A DNA stretch of 35,908 nt from Pseudomonadota bacterium. GTDB taxonomy: Bacteria; Pseudomonadota; Gammaproteobacteria; Pseudomonadales; Halieaceae. Position 1 is the stretch's first letter. Every line of letters begins with the position of its first letter. Position numbers and translations under genes: made by a program. The stretch lies in NCBI GenBank assembly GCA_015222725.1, contig JADFVW010000052.1:1-35908 (forward strand). The letters are read 5' to 3'. Below, piece after piece: positions 23,423 to 31,621 of the stretch. A model generated the notes under the pieces. That model was given only the letters and a program-made list of their open reading frames with translations. It had not been told where the DNA came from and made no database searches.

Positions 23423-23971
23423 TCAATCAAACAATGGGATATCATCCCAGGCCAGTCCCGCTACATCCTTGCCCGACAGCTGGGGTGTTCCACCGCTTTC
23501 GGTTGGCCAGTCTATTCCCACGGTAGGATCATCCCAGGCCAGTGACACTTCCGCCGCGGCGTTGTAGAAGTCGGTGCATTTATACTGAAAGTCGGCCACC
23601 TCAGATGTGACGTAGAAGCCGTGGGCAAACCCCGGTGGCACCCACAGCATTTTGTGGTTATCTTCACTGAGAGTAACGCCAAACCACTTTCCCAGTGTGG
23701 GGGAGGAGCGTCGCAGGTCCACGGCAACATCAAATACTTCGCCGCGGCTCACTCTTATCAGCTTTCCCTGGGTTTGCTTGCTCTGGTAGTGCATACCCCG
23801 CAAAATACCGCGGGCCGAACGGCTGTGGTTGTCCTGCACGAATTTCAAATCCAGGCCCGCATCGGTAAAGCTGTTGGCATTCCACGTTTCCATAAAAAAC
23901 CCGCGCTCATCGCCAAAGACACGAGGCTCCAGTACCAACAGGTCCTTCAACGGAGTTGTTTCAATTTTCAT
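23423..23971 (-). CDS. rfbC: dTDP-4-dehydrorhamnose 3,5-epimerase
   Basis: Third enzyme of dTDP-L-rhamnose synthesis, a cupin-fold epimerase. It contains [33 protein letters not shown] with catalytic His61, the [19 protein letters not shown] strand and [12 protein letters not shown], all family signatures. The ATG at 23971 is chosen because it is preceded by GGGAG at a good distance and gives the normal N terminus [16 protein letters not shown]; an ATG three codons earlier (23980) is an alternative. Length is 182 residues. Its start lies inside the 3' end of rfbA (11-bp overlap), so the two genes are translationally coupled. Confidence 0.95.
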   Translation of the reverse strand: MKIETTPLKDLLVLEPRVFGDERGFFMETWNANSFTDAGLDLKFVQDNHSRSARGILRGMHYQSKQTQGKLIRVSRGEVFDVAVDLRRSSPTLGKWFGVTLSEDNHKMLWVPPGFAHGFYVTSEVADFQYKCTDFYNAAAEVSLAWDDPTVGIDWPTESGGTPQLSGKDVAGLAWDDIPLFD

Positions 23972-24866
23972 GAAATACAACTCCCTTCTCGTCCAGCAGC
24001 ATTTTCAGGTAGGTGCCGTAGCCACTTTTTTCCAGCGGGGCGGCCAGTGCCAGCAGTTGTTCTGCGGAGATATAGCCCATGCGGTAGGCCACTTCTTCCG
24101 GGCAGGCGATTTTCAGGCCCTGGCGTTCTTCCACCACGCGGATAAATACAGCGGCATCCAGTAATGAATTATGGGTGCCGGTGTCCAGCCAGGCAGTGCC
24201 CCGGCTCATTATTTCAACGTTGAGGTCACCGCGCTCGAGGTAGACCTTGTTTACGTCGGTGATCTCCAGCTCGCCGCGATGGGAGGGCTGGATATTTTTG
24301 GCGATTTCGACAACATCATTGTCGTAGAAGTAGAGACCGGTTACCGCGTAATGCGATTTGGGGTCGGTGGGTTTTTCTTCTATGTTCTGGGCAATACCGC
24401 TGCTGTCAAAGTTCACTACGCCGTAGCGTTCCGGGTCCTGTACATAATAGGCAAAGACAGAGGCTCCACTATCGCGGCGAGCCGCGCTGTTTAGCTTCTC
24501 GGTGAAACCACCACCGTAAAAGATATTATCACCCAGCACCAGGCTGACGGCTGAATCGCCGATAAAATCTTCGCCCAATATAAATGCCTGCGCCAGGCCG
24601 TCCGGGCTGGGTTGGGGCACGTAGCTGATATTGATACCCCAGCGAGAGCCGTCTCCCAGAAGGTCGCTGAACGCCTGTTGGTCGCGCGGTGTGGTGATGA
24701 TCAGAATGTCGCGTATTCCCGCCAGCATCAGGGTAGCCAGGGGGTAGTAAATCATGGGCTTGTCGTAGATGGGCATCAGCTGCTTGCTGACCGTGCTGGT
24801 CAGGGGGTGTAGACGGGTGCCAGAGCCCCCGGCGAGAATGATTCCCTTGTAGTTGGTGGTGGTCAT
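23961..24866 (-). CDS. rfbA: Glucose-1-phosphate thymidylyltransferase
   Basis: First step of the dTDP-rhamnose pathway: glucose-1-phosphate + dTTP to dTDP-glucose and pyrophosphate. The nucleotide-binding signature [13 protein letters not shown] (11-23), [26 protein letters not shown] and the [20 protein letters not shown] segment are diagnostic. Length, 301 residues, is that of RmlA. It is the first gene of the rfbA-rfbC pair; a TATAAT box lies 30-35 bp upstream of the start. With rfbDB it completes the pathway, so dTDP-L-rhamnose supply is fully encoded here. Confidence 0.96.
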   Translation of the reverse strand: MTTTNYKGIILAGGSGTRLHPLTSTVSKQLMPIYDKPMIYYPLATLMLAGIRDILIITTPRDQQAFSDLLGDGSRWGINISYVPQPSPDGLAQAFILGEDFIGDSAVSLVLGDNIFYGGGFTEKLNSAARRDSGASVFAYYVQDPERYGVVNFDSSGIAQNIEEKPTDPKSHYAVTGLYFYDNDVVEIAKNIQPSHRGELEITDVNKVYLERGDLNVEIMSRGTAWLDTGTHNSLLDAAVFIRVVEERQGLKIACPEEVAYRMGYISAEQLLALAAPLEKSGYGTYLKMLLDEKGVVFHEN

Positions 24867-25065
24867 GCAGGTCAGCCCTTGCTTAAAAGTGGGTGATTAT
24901 ACGCGAAATCAACAGTACAGGACGATATACCACGATCAAGGCGCTGGCCCCCGATCTATAAAGAGGGTGGCTTTTCAACCGCAAGCTGATTAAAATCTAG
25001 CCACTTTTTCCCCACAGGCCAGTATTATCAGGCATCCCGAAACAATTCCCAGCAATTCACCATCG
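24867..25065. other. Intergenic region between divergent rfbA and GT4 genes
   Basis: Apart from the TATAAT box on the minus strand, this 199-bp stretch holds only weak plus-strand candidates (TAAAAT near 24990 and TATTAT near 25025) for the GT4-methyltransferase-barrel series. No hairpin, operator or repeat stands out. Confidence 0.35.
24896..24901 (-). promoter_or_regulatory. Candidate -10 box for rfbAC
   Basis: A perfect TATAAT on the minus strand would give a transcription start near 24889 and a ~23-nt leader containing AAGGG before the rfbA ATG at 24866. No good -35 hexamer is found at 16-18 bp, so activity is uncertain. Confidence 0.38.
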
Positions 25066-26349
25066 ATGGCGGCAACCGCGCACCAGCCGGACGAACAGCC
25101 AAATGCTGCGGCAGCAAGGCCTCTGCGCATTGCCCTGCTGGGCTATCGCAGCCAGCCCTTCAGCGGCGGGCAGGGTGTCTACCTGAAGTATCTCAGTAAG
25201 GCTTTGGTGGAGGCGGGGCACACCGTGGACGTTATTTCCGGCCCACCTTACCCCCATCTGGACCCGCGAGTGCGACTGATAGAGTTGCCCAGCCTGGACC
25301 TGTTTGCCAATGGCCTGGGTTCGCTGCGGCCACATCACCTTAAGTCGATGACCAATATTATTGAGTGGCTGAGTAAGCTGAGCGGCGGCTTTGCTGAGCC
25401 CTACACCTTCGGCCGTCGCGCGGTTAAGTACCTGAAGGAGAATGGCCACAACTACGATTTGATTCACGACAATCAAAGCTTGAGTTATGGCATGCTAGAA
25501 ATTCAGCGTATGGGCTTGCCCCTGGTCACGACAGTACACCATCCCATCACCAGCGATTTGCGTATAGCCCTGAGTGCCGCCAGGAACTGGTACGAGCGTC
25601 TGCTGATCAAGCGTTGGCACTCATTCCTGATCATGCAGAAACGGGTTGTTAAGCAGTTGCACAATATTATCACGGTATCCGACTGCTCGCGGCAGGACAT
25701 CGCCAAAGATTTTGGTATTCAGCCAGCCGGAATTGGCATCGTCTATAACGGTATCGATACGGACGAATTTGCGCCTATACCCGGGGTGCAGCGCTTGCCT
25801 ATGCGGTTAATGGCCACCGCATCTGCCGATGCACCCCTCAAGGGGTTGAGGTATTTGTTGCGAGCGTATGCAAGGTTGCTGGAAACATACCCCCAGCTCG
25901 AATTGTTGATCGTCAGTAAGCCCAAGCCTGGTGGCAAAACCGAGCGCCTGATCCGCTATTTGGGTATTGCGGACAAGGTGCAGTTTGTCAGTGGCATCAG
26001 CAACAGGGAGATGGTGAGCTATTACGCCGAGGCTACCATTGCGGTGGTGCCTTCTGTCTACGAAGGCTTTGGATTACCGGCGGGGGAAGCGATGGCCTGT
26101 GGTGTGCCGGTAGTTTCCACCGATGGCGGCGCATTGCCGGAAGTTGTAGGCGATGCCGGGCTGCTCGTGCCTGCCAAGAGCGTTGACGCACTGGCGCAGG
26201 CCATCGACGAGCTACTGCAGAACCCGGACAAGCGTGATGCTCTGGGTTCCCGGGGGCGCGAGCGGATTCTGAACGAGTTTTGCTGGGACGTGTGTGCTGG
26301 CCAGATGATAAATTTCTATGAGCAGGTACTGTCCCATGCAGACAGTTGA
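25066..26349 (+). CDS. Glycosyltransferase family 4 protein
   Basis: A 427-residue retaining GT-B glycosyltransferase. The N-terminal domain starts RIALLGYRSQPFSGGQGVYLKYL after a ~20-residue Ala/Gln-rich leader that need not be translated. The central part carries DLIHDNQSLSYG and TTVHHPITSDLR, and the C-terminal donor domain contains GIVYNGIDTDEF and VPSVYEGFGLPAGEAMACGVPVVSTDGGALPE, with the E-x7-E pair Glu333 and Glu341. Such enzymes usually transfer a sugar from a nucleotide-sugar to a lipid- or glycan-acceptor at the cytoplasmic face of the membrane. It overlaps the methyltransferase gene by 14 bp and heads a coupled three-gene unit. The sugar is unknown; nearby rhamnose genes make dTDP-rhamnose a candidate donor. 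Confidence 0.88.
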   Translation: MAATAHQPDEQPNAAAARPLRIALLGYRSQPFSGGQGVYLKYLSKALVEAGHTVDVISGPPYPHLDPRVRLIELPSLDLFANGLGSLRPHHLKSMTNIIEWLSKLSGGFAEPYTFGRRAVKYLKENGHNYDLIHDNQSLSYGMLEIQRMGLPLVTTVHHPITSDLRIALSAARNWYERLLIKRWHSFLIMQKRVVKQLHNIITVSDCSRQDIAKDFGIQPAGIGIVYNGIDTDEFAPIPGVQRLPMRLMATASADAPLKGLRYLLRAYARLLETYPQLELLIVSKPKPGGKTERLIRYLGIADKVQFVSGISNREMVSYYAEATIAVVPSVYEGFGLPAGEAMACGVPVVSTDGGALPEVVGDAGLLVPAKSVDALAQAIDELLQNPDKRDALGSRGRERILNEFCWDVCAGQMINFYEQVLSHADS

Positions 26350-27052
26350 CTTTAGTTACCTGCCCCTGGAGTCTGGGGATGTTGTGCTCGACCTGGGGTG
26401 TGGTGAAGGCCGTCATGTCATCTCCGCCTATGTAGAAGCGGATATCCAGGCGGTAGGTGTAGACCTGTCCCTGTCCGACCTGAAAGCGGCCAGGGAAAAA
26501 TTCGGTGATTTTTACCAGCCCGATAACCAGGCGAAGTCCTTTGGTTTGTCCACTGCCGATGCCCTGCAACTACCTTTCGCAGATAATACTTTTGACAAAG
26601 TGATCTGTAGCGAAGTGCTGGAGCATATCCCGGATTACCGAGGTGCCCTGGAAGAAATATCCCGGGTACTCAAGCCCGGGGGCCTGTTTTGTGCGAGTGT
26701 GCCACGGCGCTGGCCGGAAAAAATATGCTGGGCATTCAGCGATGCCTACCACCAGGTTCTAGGTGGCCACCTGCGCATTTTCCGCAGCAGTGAACTGCGC
26801 GGTGAGATAGAGCAAGTGGGTTTCAACCACTACTATCGCCACTGGGCACATGCATTACACGCCCCTTTCTGGTGGTTAAAATGCATATTCTGGAAGACAC
26901 AGGACAGCAACTGGCTGATCGCCCAGTATCACCGTTTTCTGGTGTGGGACCTGATGGATAAACCTGCATTTACCCGGGTACTGGAGAAAATAATGAACCC
27001 CATAGTGGGCAAAAGTGTGGTGATGTATTTCCGTAAGGACGTAAGCGCATGA
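26336..27052 (+). CDS. Class I SAM-dependent methyltransferase
   Basis: A 238-residue Methyltransf_11-type enzyme with motif I VLDLGCGEG (17-25), an acidic motif II segment VGVDLSLSDL, ADALQLPFADNTFDKVICSEVLEHIPDY (motif III/IV region) and the post-motif LKPGGLFCASVPRRWPE. The C-terminal half is aromatic- and Trp-rich (HAPFWWLKCIFWK), suggesting a hydrophobic or membrane-proximal substrate. I start it at the ATG at 26336, inside the end of the GT4 gene, because the earlier ATG-equivalent would add only residues encoded within that gene. It overlaps the next gene by 4 bp (ATGA). A glycan or glycolipid methylation role fits the context but is inferred. Confidence 0.86.
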   Translation: MQTVDFSYLPLESGDVVLDLGCGEGRHVISAYVEADIQAVGVDLSLSDLKAAREKFGDFYQPDNQAKSFGLSTADALQLPFADNTFDKVICSEVLEHIPDYRGALEEISRVLKPGGLFCASVPRRWPEKICWAFSDAYHQVLGGHLRIFRSSELRGEIEQVGFNHYYRHWAHALHAPFWWLKCIFWKTQDSNWLIAQYHRFLVWDLMDKPAFTRVLEKIMNPIVGKSVVMYFRKDVSA

Positions 27053-28119
27053 GCGGTCTTTATCTCAGTCGCGGTTTATTCCCGGAAGAGTTTTTGCGCC
27101 CGACGGTGGAGTTTATTCTGGGTGTGCAGCAACCCAGCGGCGAGATCCCCTGGTTTGAAAGCGGCTACACCGATCCCTGGGATCATATTGAAGCGGCAAT
27201 GGGCCTGAGCATTGGCGGTGAACATACGGCGGCAAAGCTCGCCTATGCATGGCTGGCCAGTGTGCAGCTTGCCGACGGGAGTTGGTGGGCCTCCTATCGA
27301 GGAGATGAGATAGACAATAGCAAGCGGCGTGAAACCAACTTCGTCGCCTATATCGCGACGGGCGTGTGGCATCATTTCCTGATTACTGAAGACCGCGAAT
27401 TTTTGCAATCGCTGTGGCCGGCAGTGGAAAAGGCGATTGGCTTTGTGCTGTCACTACAAACCGAACACGGTGAAATTCACTGGGCGGTAGATGGCGATGG
27501 CAAGCCCAAGTGCGATGCACTGGTGACCGGTTGCAGTTCCATCTACAAGAGCCTGGAGTGCGCGTGCAATATCGCTGTCACCCTGGGGCAGGATAGTTCG
27601 GCCTGGCAACAGGCCCGGATTGAACTGGGCCTGGCATTGCGGCATAAACCCGAGCGCTTTGATCGCACCTGGGAGAGTAAAGCCCGCTATTCCATGGACT
27701 GGTTTTACCCGGTGTTGACCGGCGTTCTTCCTGCGGCGGAAGGTCGCGCGCGACTGGTGTCCCGTTGGGATGAGTTTGTCGAGCCCAATCTGGGGTGTCG
27801 CTGTGTCTCCGATGAACCCTGGGCGACGGTAGCCGAATCCTGTGAGTTGGTAATGGCTCTTCTGGCCGCCGGCGATCACGCCCGGGCAGTGGAAGTCTAC
27901 AGTTGGTTACACCAGTGGCGGGCTGCAGATGGTTCCTATTGGACAGGTTATCAGTGGGTAGAAGACTTGCTGTGGCCCGATGAAAAGCCAACCTGGACTG
28001 CAGGTGCAATTTTGCTGGCGGCGGACGCGTTAACCGAGCACACGGCGGCTTCGGGCTTGTTTACCGGTGTGCAGCTGCTGCCTGCGGATGCCCGGGAATC
28101 AAAAGAGCGGGCTAACTAG
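27049..28119 (+). CDS. Alpha/alpha-barrel protein with QW-like repeats (prenyltransferase/squalene-oxidase-like)
   Basis: A 356-residue soluble-looking protein built of repeated helical hairpins. Several units share a Q-x2-x-G-(E/S)-(I/W)-xW pattern: [37 protein letters not shown] and [14 protein letters not shown]. These resemble the QW repeats of terpene cyclases and prenyltransferase barrels, but the DxDD acid motif of squalene-hopene cyclases is absent, and the general (alpha/alpha)6 layout also recalls glycoside hydrolases. It is the last gene of the GT4-methyltransferase trio (ATGA overlap at 27049-27052) and its stop overlaps the convergent VF530-type gene by 8 bp. Databases tend to label such proteins prenyltransferase or phenyltransferase; the real activity is unknown to me. 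Confidence 0.65.
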   Translation: MSGLYLSRGLFPEEFLRPTVEFILGVQQPSGEIPWFESGYTDPWDHIEAAMGLSIGGEHTAAKLAYAWLASVQLADGSWWASYRGDEIDNSKRRETNFVAYIATGVWHHFLITEDREFLQSLWPAVEKAIGFVLSLQTEHGEIHWAVDGDGKPKCDALVTGCSSIYKSLECACNIAVTLGQDSSAWQQARIELGLALRHKPERFDRTWESKARYSMDWFYPVLTGVLPAAEGRARLVSRWDEFVEPNLGCRCVSDEPWATVAESCELVMALLAAGDHARAVEVYSWLHQWRAADGSYWTGYQWVEDLLWPDEKPTWTAGAILLAADALTEHTAASGLFTGVQLLPADARESKERAN

Positions 28120-28390
28120 GCGTTTTTTTCCACGGATTGCGTTTTGCGAACGTCTTGATATACAGCTGCTCAACCTTTTCCCTGGCCCAGGGCGTTTTTC
28201 GCAGGAACTTCAAACTGGACTTTACCGAGGGGTCTTTTTTGAAACAGTTGATATTTATTTTTTCAGCCAGGCCTTCCCAGCCGTAATAGTTCTCCAGCTG
28301 CACCACTATTTTTTCCAGGGTAAGTCCGTGCAGCGGATTGTTGGTCTGTACCTCGCTCACTTGTCTGCCTGCCACATACTTATATCCCAT
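28112..28390 (-). CDS. VF530-family (DUF2132) small DNA-binding protein
   Basis: A 92-residue protein matching the VF530 family, whose structure suggests double-stranded DNA binding. The conserved core [32 protein letters not shown] and [19 protein letters not shown] occupies residues 17-80, with a basic tail ending AKRNPWKK. It begins inside the end of the uracil-DNA glycosylase gene (11-bp overlap), and its stop overlaps the convergent barrel-protein gene by 8 bp. The cellular role of the family is unknown; the pairing with a DNA-repair enzyme is suggestive. Confidence 0.88.
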   Translation of the reverse strand: MGYKYVAGRQVSEVQTNNPLHGLTLEKIVVQLENYYGWEGLAEKININCFKKDPSVKSSLKFLRKTPWAREKVEQLYIKTFAKRNPWKKTPS

Positions 28391-28973
28391 TTCGCTCTGT
28401 GATTATCGACGCTATAGTCTGCCTGAGTGGCGGCAGTAATTCTGCCTCAAACCAGGGATTTTTGCTCAGCCAAATATTGTTCCTGGGACTGGGGTGCGGC
28501 AATGGCACCTTGTCGGGCCAATACGTTTGCCAGGATTTCACCAATTCTGTCAGCGAGGCGTGGGTCTTCTCGAAGTGATAGCCCTGGGCGTATTTTCCCA
28601 GCACCAGGGTTAATTTCAGATTGGGGAGATAGGCCAGCAGCTGTTTGCGCCAGGCGGGCTCACACTCGGGGCGGGGTGGCAGGTCGCCGCTTTTTCCTGT
28701 GCCGGGGTAGCAGAAGCCCATAGGCAATATGGCAACCAGTTCGGGATTGTAGAACTCATCCCGGCTGAGGCCCATCCACTCTCGTAGGCGGTTGCCGCTG
28801 GCATCGTCGAAGGGTACGCCCGTTTCATGCACGACCCGCCCCGGCGCCTGGCCGGCGATTAATATTCGGGCCTCGGGGTGTATCTGTAATACAGGCCGCA
28901 CGCCGTGAGGCAACTTGTCGCTACAGAGCGTGCAAGATTTAACCTCATCTAGCAGTGATTCAAATGTGGTCAC
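28380..28973 (-). CDS. Uracil-DNA glycosylase superfamily protein, probable Fe-S type
   Basis: A 197-residue UDG-superfamily protein. Motif A is [20 protein letters not shown] (41-60) and motif B HPSPRNN (164-170), the His-containing loop that inserts at the lesion. Four cysteines at 14, 17, 92 and 108 have the C-x2-C...C-x15-C spacing of family 4/5 UDGs that carry a 4Fe-4S cluster, which I take as real. It would remove uracil or other deaminated or damaged bases from DNA; the exact lesion is unknown. The start is a GTG at 28973 inside the end of the DUF3224 gene (14-bp overlap), and the stop overlaps the VF530-type gene, so three genes are translationally coupled. Confidence 0.82.
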   Translation of the reverse strand: MTTFESLLDEVKSCTLCSDKLPHGVRPVLQIHPEARILIAGQAPGRVVHETGVPFDDASGNRLREWMGLSRDEFYNPELVAILPMGFCYPGTGKSGDLPPRPECEPAWRKQLLAYLPNLKLTLVLGKYAQGYHFEKTHASLTELVKSWQTYWPDKVPLPHPSPRNNIWLSKNPWFEAELLPPLRQTIASIITERNGI

Positions 28974-29364
28974 AATCCAGAGTTATTTCATAGTTTGCCT
29001 GGCCGTTTTCAGTGGAGACAAACGATCCGGAGCCCGAAATACCTTTTAGGCCCTCTCGCCCGAAGTTTGGGACAATTGTGAAATCACTGCTTGCAACGCC
29101 GTTCTCAAACTTCCCATTATGTTGGATTACAAAGCTACCGGACTTGCCGTTTATGGCGGCTGACAGAGTCTCGAAGCCAACGAATACTGCGAAGCCCTGT
29201 GACTGATAGGACATCAAATATTGAATCTCACTTGAGCCCTCGATGGCACCCGTATAATTTTGAGTGATCTTGGCATGGGTCAGTTTACTGCCATCATCAC
29301 CTTCTACAGTGGGTGTCTCGTCCCACTTGGTGATTTGGAAGACCCCCTCCAGTTTTGTTGTCAT
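28960..29364 (-). CDS. DUF3224 domain-containing protein
   Basis: A 134-residue protein matching DUF3224, a small beta-barrel (allene-oxide-cyclase-like) family of unknown function. It shows the usual order: GVFQITKWDETP, LTHAKITQNYTGAIEGSSEIQYLMSY, FVGFETLSAAINGKSGSFVIQHNG and FTIVPNFGREGLKGISGSG. No signal peptide is visible. It lies 12 bp downstream of the methyltransferase gene and overlaps the uracil-DNA glycosylase gene by 14 bp. The context does not explain its role. Confidence 0.88.
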   Translation of the reverse strand: MTTKLEGVFQITKWDETPTVEGDDGSKLTHAKITQNYTGAIEGSSEIQYLMSYQSQGFAVFVGFETLSAAINGKSGSFVIQHNGKFENGVASSDFTIVPNFGREGLKGISGSGSFVSTENGQANYEITLDCDHI

Positions 29365-29376
29365 TTCCTGCCTCGC

Positions 29377-29994
29377 TTATAATCTGCGCAATAGTCCCAG
29401 GCTGTTCACTTGCCCGATTTTCTCGAATAAGCCCGATTGTAAGGCCATATTAAAGATAGCATATGGCGCTTGACCGCCCTCGTGGGGGTCGGCGAACAAA
29501 TCGTGAATAGCCAGAATACCGCCGCGCATTAAATGTGGTGTCCAGCAACGATAATCTGTCAGAGCAGCATCGAGGCTGTGCCCGCCGTCTATAAACACCA
29601 TGGCCAGCGTTGTTTGCCAGTCGCGGGAAGCCAGTTCCGACCCTGCCACTATGGGTATCACGATATCATCAAGACCAGCGGCGCGAATATTTTTTCGAAA
29701 TTCCCGAAAGGTATCCATTAATCCTACACCTTCATCATACAAGTCCGGGTCGTGAAAAAATTCGCCTAATTGATGTTCCTCTGAGCCGCGGTGGTGATCC
29801 AGGGCATAGACAGTGCGATTGTTGCGCTTGCAGGCCAGGCCCAGATAAATAGTGGACTTGCCGCAGTAACTACCAATTTCCAGAACGGGGCCAGAGGTGC
29901 TGGCGAGCAGGGCGTGCTCGTAGAGTGCGGCGGCCTCGTCATCGGCCAAAAAACCTTTTATCTCATTTATGTCGTCGGGCAGGTCTGGAATCAC
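29377..29994 (-). CDS. Class I SAM-dependent methyltransferase (Methyltransf_24 type)
   Basis: A 205-residue methyltransferase with motif I VLEIGSYCGKS (37-47), an acidic strand YALDHHRGSEEHQ, and MVFIDGGHSLDAALTDYRCW followed by LMRGGILAIHDLF, which mark the Methyltransf_24/CmcI-like group that often acts on sugars or small molecules. The start is a GTG at 29994; no in-frame ATG is close. It heads the minus-strand series with DUF3224, UDG and VF530-type genes and diverges from hldE, with a fair promoter at 30027-30055. Proximity to hldE suggests LPS or glycan methylation, but that is inference. Confidence 0.82.
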   Translation of the reverse strand: MIPDLPDDINEIKGFLADDEAAALYEHALLASTSGPVLEIGSYCGKSTIYLGLACKRNNRTVYALDHHRGSEEHQLGEFFHDPDLYDEGVGLMDTFREFRKNIRAAGLDDIVIPIVAGSELASRDWQTTLAMVFIDGGHSLDAALTDYRCWTPHLMRGGILAIHDLFADPHEGGQAPYAIFNMALQSGLFEKIGQVNSLGLLRRL

Positions 29995-30026
29995 GCTGTA
30001 GTCTCATTGTCTGGTTAAGGATCGCG

Positions 30027-30055
30027 AAAGTAGCGGCTTTTGCCGTTGCTGACAA
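30027..30055 (-). promoter_or_regulatory. Candidate promoter for the methyltransferase-DUF3224-UDG-VF530 series
   Basis: On the minus strand TTGTCA (5/6 to -35 consensus) is followed after 17 bp by TACTTT (3/6 to -10), about 33 bp upstream of the GTG start at 29994. Spacing and position are good; the -10 is weak. Confidence 0.4.
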
Positions 30056-30128
30056 GAGTAACAGGCGCGCCGGGTAGTCCATTGTTACCGTGCTATGATG
30101 CTGCCATGTGCAATAGTGGAGAGGCACA

Positions 30129-30134
30129 TATAAT
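30129..30134 (+). promoter_or_regulatory. Candidate -10 box for hldE
   Basis: A perfect TATAAT lies 36-41 bp upstream of the hldE ATG, giving a predicted leader of ~29 nt that includes the TGAGG Shine-Dalgarno at 30154-30158. No clear -35 is present. CCTCA at 30136-30140 is complementary to that TGAGG, so a weak 5-bp stem could occlude the ribosome site. Confidence 0.4.
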
Positions 30135-30169
30135 ACCTCACCCGCATTTTTTATGAGGCAATTTCGATA

Positions 30170-31594
30170 ATGAAACTCAGTATGCCGCGCTTTGATAAAG
30201 CCAGGGTCCTGGTGCTTGGCGATATTATGCTCGATCGCTATTGGCAGGGCCCGACCTCCCGCATCTCGCCAGAGGCACCGGTTCCCGTGGTGAAAGTGGA
30301 CGAGATTGTGGACAGACCCGGAGGCGCGGGTAACGTTGCCCTGAATATTTCCGCCCTGGGGGCAACCGCCAGTCTGCGCGGCTACACCGGTGATGATGAA
30401 ATGGCGGACTCCCTTGAGGACATGTTGCAGGGGGCGGGGGTGCAGTGCCTGTTCGAGCGCGAACCGGACCGTCCTACCATTACCAAGTTGCGGGTTATCT
30501 CCCGCCACCAGCAATTAATTCGCCTGGACTTTGAGGAGACCAATGCTTCCCAAAGGGACACAAATCTGGGAAGTGAACTACAAGCACACCTGGAAAACTG
30601 CGGTGCCCTGATTCTTTCGGATTATGCCAAGGGCGCCCTGGAGGATCCGGGACCCATTATCGCCACAGCTCGTGCTGCCGGGGTCCCCATACTGGTAGAC
30701 CCCAAGGGAACCGACTTTGCCCGATATCGGGGGGCAACTTTACTGACGCCCAATCTGCATGAGTTCGAAGCAGTGGTGGGTAGCTGCCCCTCGGAGCAGG
30801 AGTTGGTCGCAAGGGGTGAGGCCCTAATGGCCGAGTTGGATCTGGGAGCTCTGCTGGTAACCCGCGGAGAGCACGGTATGACCCTGTTGCGCCCCGGGGA
30901 GGAAGAGATGCATTTGCCCGCCCGGGCCCGGGAAGTTTTTGACGTAACCGGCGCGGGCGATACGGTAATCGCCGTGTTGGCCGCCGCCGTCGCCGCCGGT
31001 GAGAGTTTGCCCCACGCCGTGGCGCTGGCCAATACCGCCGCCAGTATCGTGGTCGCCAAATTGGGTACCGCCACCGTCAGCGCACCGGAGTTGCGCAGGG
31101 CTGTGCAAAGCGACCAGGGCTCCGAGCGTGGCGCGGTAAGCCTGGAGCAGCTACAGATCGCTATTGCCGACGCCCGCAGCCACGGCGAGAAAGTGGTTTT
31201 TACCAACGGCTGCTTTGATATTATCCACGCCGGACACGTGGGCTACCTGGAACAGGCCCGGGAACTGGGCGATCGCCTGATCGTGGCGGTAAACAGTGAT
31301 GCCTCGGTGCGCCGCCTGAAAGGCAAGGGTCGCCCGATTAATCCACAAGACAGACGCATGGCTGTTCTCGCCGGCCTGGAGGCTGTCGATTGGGTAGTGT
31401 GCTTTAAAGAAGATACGCCCGAAGCCCTGTTGCACGCGCTACACCCGGATGTCGTGGTAAAGGGCGGTGACTACGACAAAAAAGGCGTAGTGGGCTGGGA
31501 GATCGTCGAGGAATACGGTGGCGAGATAGCAGTGCTGGGTTTTCTGGATAATGTTTCCACTACTGCGATTGTGGAGAAGATTCGAGATGAATGA
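30170..31594 (+). CDS. hldE: Bifunctional heptose 7-phosphate kinase / heptose 1-phosphate adenylyltransferase
   Basis: Makes ADP-D-glycero-beta-D-manno-heptose for the LPS core by two reactions. The N-terminal ribokinase-fold domain (about 1-320) carries [10 protein letters not shown] and the catalytic DVTGAGD (258-264, Asp264). The C-terminal cytidylyltransferase-like domain starts around 335 with [14 protein letters not shown] (343-356, containing the HxGH motif His353/His356) and continues with [16 protein letters not shown] and the [14 protein letters not shown] loop. At 474 residues it has the normal fused length. It is monocistronic between a divergent methyltransferase and a convergent aldo/keto reductase and supplies donor for WaaC and WaaF encoded ~20 kb away. 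Confidence 0.96.
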   Translation: MKLSMPRFDKARVLVLGDIMLDRYWQGPTSRISPEAPVPVVKVDEIVDRPGGAGNVALNISALGATASLRGYTGDDEMADSLEDMLQGAGVQCLFEREPDRPTITKLRVISRHQQLIRLDFEETNASQRDTNLGSELQAHLENCGALILSDYAKGALEDPGPIIATARAAGVPILVDPKGTDFARYRGATLLTPNLHEFEAVVGSCPSEQELVARGEALMAELDLGALLVTRGEHGMTLLRPGEEEMHLPARAREVFDVTGAGDTVIAVLAAAVAAGESLPHAVALANTAASIVVAKLGTATVSAPELRRAVQSDQGSERGAVSLEQLQIAIADARSHGEKVVFTNGCFDIIHAGHVGYLEQARELGDRLIVAVNSDASVRRLKGKGRPINPQDRRMAVLAGLEAVDWVVCFKEDTPEALLHALHPDVVVKGGDYDKKGVVGWEIVEEYGGEIAVLGFLDNVSTTAIVEKIRDE

Positions 31595-31596
31595 GA

Positions 31597-31610
31597 TAAA
31601 GCCGGCTTTA
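31597..31610 (+). terminator. Possible weak terminator after hldE
   Basis: TAAAGCCGGCTTTA is a perfect 14-bp palindrome three bases after the hldE stop codon, followed by CTTAAATTTT. As RNA it gives only a 5-bp stem with a 4-nt loop, so it is a weak intrinsic-terminator candidate; the large palindrome just downstream may be the real transcription boundary. Confidence 0.3.
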
Positions 31611-31621
31611 CTTAAATTTTA

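Noticed and set aside
27049-28119. Squalene-hopene cyclase
   Set aside because: The protein is about half the expected length and lacks the DxDD catalytic motif despite QW-like repeats.
29963-30514. 183-codon minus-strand ORF across the hldE promoter and 5' end
   Set aside because: It lies opposite conserved HldE kinase sequence and the divergent promoter region, and its product is composition-biased without motifs.
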